Part shown: positions 15,075-17,437 of the stretch, piece by piece
Layout of the letters: each line of letters begins with the position of its first letter
How positions within the stretch are numbered: the first letter of the stretch is position 1
NCBI GenBank assembly: GCA_022701925.1
Contig: JAKONM010000293.1
Coordinates: 1 to 17,437 of the forward strand
Origin: Microbacteriaceae bacterium
GTDB taxonomy: Bacteria > Actinomycetota > Actinomycetes > Actinomycetales > Microbacteriaceae
Length of the DNA stretch: 17,437 bases
Direction: 5' to 3'
Program-made: the position numbers and the translations under genes
The notes under the pieces: generated by a model
What the model was told of the DNA's origin: nothing
Database searches by the model: none
What the model saw: only the letters and a program-made list of their open reading frames with translations

Positions 15075-15080
15075 TACAGT
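15075..15080 (+). promoter_or_regulatory. Candidate -10 element of the tRNA promoter
   Basis: TACAGT fits TANNNT and lies 11 nt upstream of the mature tRNA 5' end, allowing a short leader. No convincing -35 is visible at 16-18 bp upstream. Confidence 0.45.
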
Positions 15081-15091
15081 CGCGCTGCTTA

Positions 15092-15164
15092 GCCCCCGTA
15101 GCCCAATGGCAGAGGCAGGCGACTTAAAATCGCTTCAGTCAGGGTTCGAGTCCCTGCGGGGGCA
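15092..15164 (+). tRNA. tRNA with anticodon UAA (Leu by codon), short variable loop
   Basis: 73 nt. The acceptor arms GCCCCCG and CGGGGGC pair over 7 bp with discriminator A. The D arm has a 3-bp GCC/GGC stem and GG in its loop. The anticodon stem GGCGA/TCGCT (one G-T pair) closes the loop CTTAAAA, so the anticodon is TAA and would read UUA. The variable loop is only 5 nt (TCAGT). The T arm is CAGGG-TTCGAGT-CCCTG. CCA is not encoded (ACGC follows). Bacterial leucine tRNAs normally have a long variable arm, so the short loop is odd. The fold is fully paired and a functional tRNA is likely. A low-GC island begins immediately downstream. Confidence 0.88.
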
Positions 15165-15175
15165 CGCTCGGCGGT
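15162..15175 (+). repeat. Direct repeat copy 1 (GCACGCTCGGCGGT), possible att site
   Basis: Fourteen bases spanning the last 3 nt of the tRNA and the 11 nt after it recur exactly at 15482-15495. A 14-bp exact direct repeat about 320 bp apart is not expected by chance. A tRNA 3' end is a classic integration site, so this may be an attachment-site core. Confidence 0.55.
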
Positions 15176-15477
15176 AATCCGCGTCACCTTGCATCCAGTT
15201 CTCGATGCGACACAGCTCGGCCAAGCAACGGCCCCAAATGACACTCAACTAGACACGGCAGGTCTCGACACTTCCGCGTGCGCAATCAACAGCCGAAGGC
15301 GAGACAAGTTCTCCTCCGAATAGTCACATTCAGGGACTAACTTGCCGCGCGTACTTCGTTGCTCCAAGACCCGGCGCAATCAACTCGTCACCGCCTGTCG
15401 TGGAGCGGGAACGCATTGGTCCCGCCCGCGGCGCCCAGGGCTGCAACGTCCGCCCCCATGGTATTCGGGTTGACTGG
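15165..15477. other. Gene-free stretch between the tRNA and the HIRAN gene
   Basis: About 313 bp with clearly lower GC than the region to the left. The short open frames here have no recognisable domains, ribosome-binding sites or neighbours in support. It is flanked by the two copies of the 14-bp direct repeat and may be the remnant of a small integrated element. It contains one hairpin (15405-15425). Confidence 0.5.
15405..15425. terminator. Candidate hairpin downstream of the HIRAN gene
   Basis: GCGGGA (15405-15410) and TCCCGC (15420-15425) pair around a 9-nt loop. It lies about 52 nt past the stop codon of the minus-strand operon. It has no T-run. It may terminate the kinase-HIRAN transcript. 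Confidence 0.35.
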
Positions 15478-16209
15478 TCATGCACGCTCGGCGGTGACGC
15501 GACACAGCACTCGAAGATGGTTGGGTGCGTCAACGCTTACTCGCTCAACCTCCGCCGCTAGCTTGTAACCGCCAGCCTCGGCGAAACTGAGTTCACCGCA
15601 CAACCAGTCGGGTACCCATCCAATGGGCTCTCCTTCCGCAATCTCGAGATAGATCGCGAAAGGATTTACTGGATTCGCTACATCGGGGCGAAGAAGCAGA
15701 AGATCTCCAGGGGAAAGTTGAGCTACTCGTTCAAAGGTCCTGTCTGCATGCCAGAGCCCAGAGACAAAGAATCTAGAGACAAAACTACTTCTTGCGAAAT
15801 CTGGTTCCTCCACGATATGGAAGAGATCAGTAGCCCGACCGCCGCCAGTGCGAACTAGAAGTTCGACGGGGAGCCGACCAGGCTCTACTTGATTCAGACC
15901 AATCCACTGCAGGTACTGATGAAAGTTCTCGCGGTCGGCAGACATCACCCGGTTCGCGAAAAAAGCCGAAAGAGTCGGAGACGCATAAACTTCACCGAAC
16001 CTCGGAAAGCCGCTTATGGGGCGGAAGCCGTCGAGTTTGTCAACACCCTCCACATAGCTAAATTCGAAACTACCGTCCCCACGCTCAGTGAGACGTCCAA
16101 CGCGAGTAAAAGTCTTCGTCGCGGGATTTTGCCAGATTACCAAGAGGCGTCTATCTCCGGCCCTTAGAGCATTGGACGCTTGGCCTACAGCGTCAATGAG
16201 GGTAGTCAT
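15478..16209 (-). CDS. HIRAN-domain protein with a HipA-N-subdomain-like N-terminus
   Basis: 243 residues. The C-terminal half (about 145-240) reads as a HIRAN domain: FFVSGLWHADRTFERV, then LSPGDLLLLRPDVANPVNPF, IYLEI, GEPIGWVPDWL, and VERVSVDAPNHLRVLCRV. The N-terminal part (about 20-95) has VGRLTERGDGSFEFSYVEG, GFRPISGFP and AFFANRVMS, which parallels the HipA N-terminal subdomain 1 pattern (G-x-L, F-x-Y, S-x-x-x-P, F-F-x-N). The start is solid: AAGGAGG is 7 nt before the ATG. It overlaps the kinase gene by 17 nt, so the two are translationally coupled. By analogy with HipS of HipBST it might be the antitoxin or regulatory partner. The C-terminus ends abruptly in TAERA at the 14-bp repeat, so it may be trimmed. 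HIRAN is fairly secure, the HipS analogy inferred. Confidence 0.72.
   Translation of the reverse strand: MTTLIDAVGQASNALRAGDRRLLVIWQNPATKTFTRVGRLTERGDGSFEFSYVEGVDKLDGFRPISGFPRFGEVYASPTLSAFFANRVMSADRENFHQYLQWIGLNQVEPGRLPVELLVRTGGGRATDLFHIVEEPDFARSSFVSRFFVSGLWHADRTFERVAQLSPGDLLLLRPDVANPVNPFAIYLEIAEGEPIGWVPDWLCGELSFAEAGGYKLAAEVERVSVDAPNHLRVLCRVTAERA
15482..15495 (+). repeat. Direct repeat copy 2 (GCACGCTCGGCGGT), possible att junction
   Basis: This is identical to 15162-15175 at the tRNA 3' end. It encodes the last residues of the minus-strand HIRAN protein (TAERA), so the gene's 3' end coincides with the repeat. That would fit an integration or recombination junction that supplied the final codons. 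Confidence 0.55.
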
Positions 16210-17134
16210 TCAGCAGCCTCCTTCGATTCTCTCGAACTATCATCAGTGCCAGCGTACGAGCGTCCTCCGACATCACATTAGTCGGGATGCTGGACAAGAT
16301 ACCGGTCAACTGCTGCGGGTTGAAGTTCTCCAAGCGCACCCGCCAATAGCGGCGTGCTGCGGGAGACGCAGCACTGAGGGCTTCATAGGCTAGGTCCGTC
16401 AACGGTGGCCTGTGGGCGAAATGTCTCGACTTCCCTCTGCCGAGCCATCTTTGCCTCAATTCTGGCTCCGCGACCAAGCGCCGCAGTTCCTTGTCGGTCA
16501 CCGCGAAGCCGAGCGCGTTGCCGTGATCGAAAGATGGAGCCAGCGACCGCGATACGTCGAGCTGAATAACAGCCCAATTTGCGTGGTGCCTATCCTGTCC
16601 CGCAACCAGGGCATCCATCAGCAGATATCCGCAAAAGACGTCATAGCCAGACAGAGACGGCCTACGCAACTCCTGAGGCGCGCCCGTGCCAATAAGCGCC
16701 TTTTTTACTAAGTCCAGCGTATAGCGAGGATTGTTCCCCTCCAGGCTAGAGTCATATTGTCGATCGACTTCTGCGAGAAGCTCGTTCCCGTGCCGAAGCT
16801 CCTCGCCAATCTGTGCATCAAGAACTCTTCTTGAAAGAACACCTCTTCGCCCGCTGGCACTTGCGGGGATCACTGTGGCAGTTGGCACATCGAGCAACTG
16901 GGCAATTTTATGTACTACCCACTCCGCCCAATCCTCTCCAAGTACGCGACCTCCTTGCTCACGAGCAAACTTGAATAGCCAGACGTGATCGTCCTGTGTT
17001 CGGGATACCCAGAACTTTTCTTTAGTACCCAGCGGCTCGTCAGCCCGTTCATCTACGTCGTCGACCATCTCGGAACGCCAGTGATCGGGATCTGGCTGAG
17101 CTGCTGGATGCACGACAGCGGAACGGCCATTCAT
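16193..17134 (-). CDS. HipA-like serine/threonine kinase (HipA C-terminal domain)
   Basis: 313 residues. LGTKEKFWV (35-43) corresponds to the HipA glycine-rich GAQEK region and WLFKF supplies a conserved lysine (K55). GEDWAEWVVHKIAQLLDVP follows. The catalytic loop is G179-Q-D181-R-H-H-A-N186-W and the metal-binding motif is SFD203HGNALG. It lacks the HipA N-terminal subdomain, which appears to be in the overlapping downstream gene. HipA kinases phosphorylate aminoacyl-tRNA synthetases or other translation components and arrest growth; the target here is unknown. ATG 17134 has no Shine-Dalgarno; M23 is an alternative start. I do not see the autophosphorylated serine usual near the glycine-rich loop. 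No HipB-like DNA-binding gene is found upstream in the window. It is first in a two-gene operon. Confidence 0.82.
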   Translation of the reverse strand: MNGRSAVVHPAAQPDPDHWRSEMVDDVDERADEPLGTKEKFWVSRTQDDHVWLFKFAREQGGRVLGEDWAEWVVHKIAQLLDVPTATVIPASASGRRGVLSRRVLDAQIGEELRHGNELLAEVDRQYDSSLEGNNPRYTLDLVKKALIGTGAPQELRRPSLSGYDVFCGYLLMDALVAGQDRHHANWAVIQLDVSRSLAPSFDHGNALGFAVTDKELRRLVAEPELRQRWLGRGKSRHFAHRPPLTDLAYEALSAASPAARRYWRVRLENFNPQQLTGILSSIPTNVMSEDARTLALMIVRENRRRLLNDYPH

Positions 17135-17437
17135 GCGTTAATACTGGCGCGCAGGCGCCTGTCTGCGTGGGTGCGCATCGCCCAAACTGGTGCGCTCCCC
17201 TCGATCTGGGCGTCAACGCGTTCCAGGCGAACCCTTGCGACCCGCGGGGCCTCATCTCAGTAGGGTTTGCACCCACTGCGTCCAACCCGCGCCGCCTGGA
17301 GGGACGCGCGAGAACGGTTGAAGAAGTGGGCTCACACTTGCTGTCACAGACCGCAACATGGCTCGCACGGCCGTCTAGCGGTTGAAAGGCTAGGGACGAT
17401 CGGGACGACCGGTACGTGGACGAGCGGCGGGAGCACC
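17135..17437. other. Region upstream of the kinase operon, no gene supported
   Basis: About 300 bp to the window end. Short open frames on both strands lack domains or ribosome-binding sites. A perfect 10-bp palindrome, CAGGCGCCTG (17152-17161), lies 17 nt upstream of the kinase ATG and could be a promoter or operator element; CAGTAT lies between it and the ATG as a weak -10. GGTGCGC occurs twice nearby as a direct repeat. GC content rises again toward the right end, so the island edge may be here. Confidence 0.4.

Larger units (their letters stand above)
15165..17134. mobile_element. Putative horizontally acquired island at the tRNA site
   Basis: GC content and GC at third codon positions fall sharply after the tRNA; A/T-ending codons are frequent in both genes here and nearly absent before 15060. 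The segment starts at a tRNA 3' end, has a 14-bp direct repeat near its left edge and carries a HipA-type kinase operon, common cargo of islands. No integrase or right-hand repeat copy is seen within the window, so the right boundary is undefined. Confidence 0.5.

Noticed and set aside
15330..15568. Short open frames on both strands between the tRNA and the HIRAN gene
   Set aside because: No ribosome-binding sites or domain patterns; they overlap the 3' end of the better supported HIRAN gene.
17049..17385. Small open frames on both strands upstream of and overlapping the kinase start
   Set aside because: No HTH or other domain pattern is seen, so neither can be called a HipB-like gene. Composition looks non-coding.
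17340..17400. A tRNA-Glu-like D-arm string (GTCTAGCGGTT) near the right end
   Set aside because: I could not find matching acceptor, anticodon or T arms around it.
17416..17437. Possible GTG start of a gene running off the window (VDERREH)
   Set aside because: Only seven codons are visible and no clear ribosome-binding site precedes them.

Overview
The window is extremely GC-rich. Nearly every codon in positions 1-15060 ends in G or C, GTG starts are common, and most operon genes overlap by 4 nt. Together with a DUF2795-type protein, a LemA protein and a serine-rich nonapeptide-repeat protein, this points to a high-GC actinobacterium. I cannot name a genus.

Positions 1-12587 form a sugar-nucleotide and glycosyltransferase locus built around a heptose pathway. 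A GT9 glycosyltransferase (minus strand, cut by the window start) is divergent from a tightly overlapping plus-strand operon (884-6707): GmhB-like phosphatase, GT9, GT-B glycosyltransferase, GT4, GmhA-like isomerase and an HldE-like kinase/nucleotidyltransferase. An SDR (6797-7504) follows, flanked by long perfect hairpins. A minus-strand GT9 (7645-8748) converges on the SDR and is divergent from a second operon (8873-12587): aldehyde dehydrogenase, a second and more canonical HldE-like protein, and a GT2 glycosyltransferase. GmhA, HldE and GmhB together would convert sedoheptulose 7-phosphate to an NDP-heptose, and the GT9 enzymes are the obvious users. No recognisable HldD epimerase is present.

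Positions 12588-15060 hold smaller genes: a DUF2795-like protein, a terpenoid-cyclase-fold (prenyltransferase-repeat) protein, a convergent LemA protein, a short S-V-L-S-I-G-S repeat protein and a small membrane protein.

A tRNA with anticodon UAA but a short variable loop lies at 15092-15164. Base composition drops sharply right after it. A 14-bp direct repeat starts in the last three bases of the tRNA (15162-15175) and recurs at 15482-15495, inside the 3' end of the next gene. The low-GC segment carries a two-gene minus-strand operon: a HipA-fold kinase (16193-17134) and, overlapping it, a protein that joins a HipA-N-subdomain-like region to a HIRAN domain (15478-16209). I read this as a horizontally acquired, split HipA-type system (toxin-antitoxin or defence) at a tRNA site, with no visible HipB regulator. 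It is the most interesting part of the window, followed by the heptose cluster.
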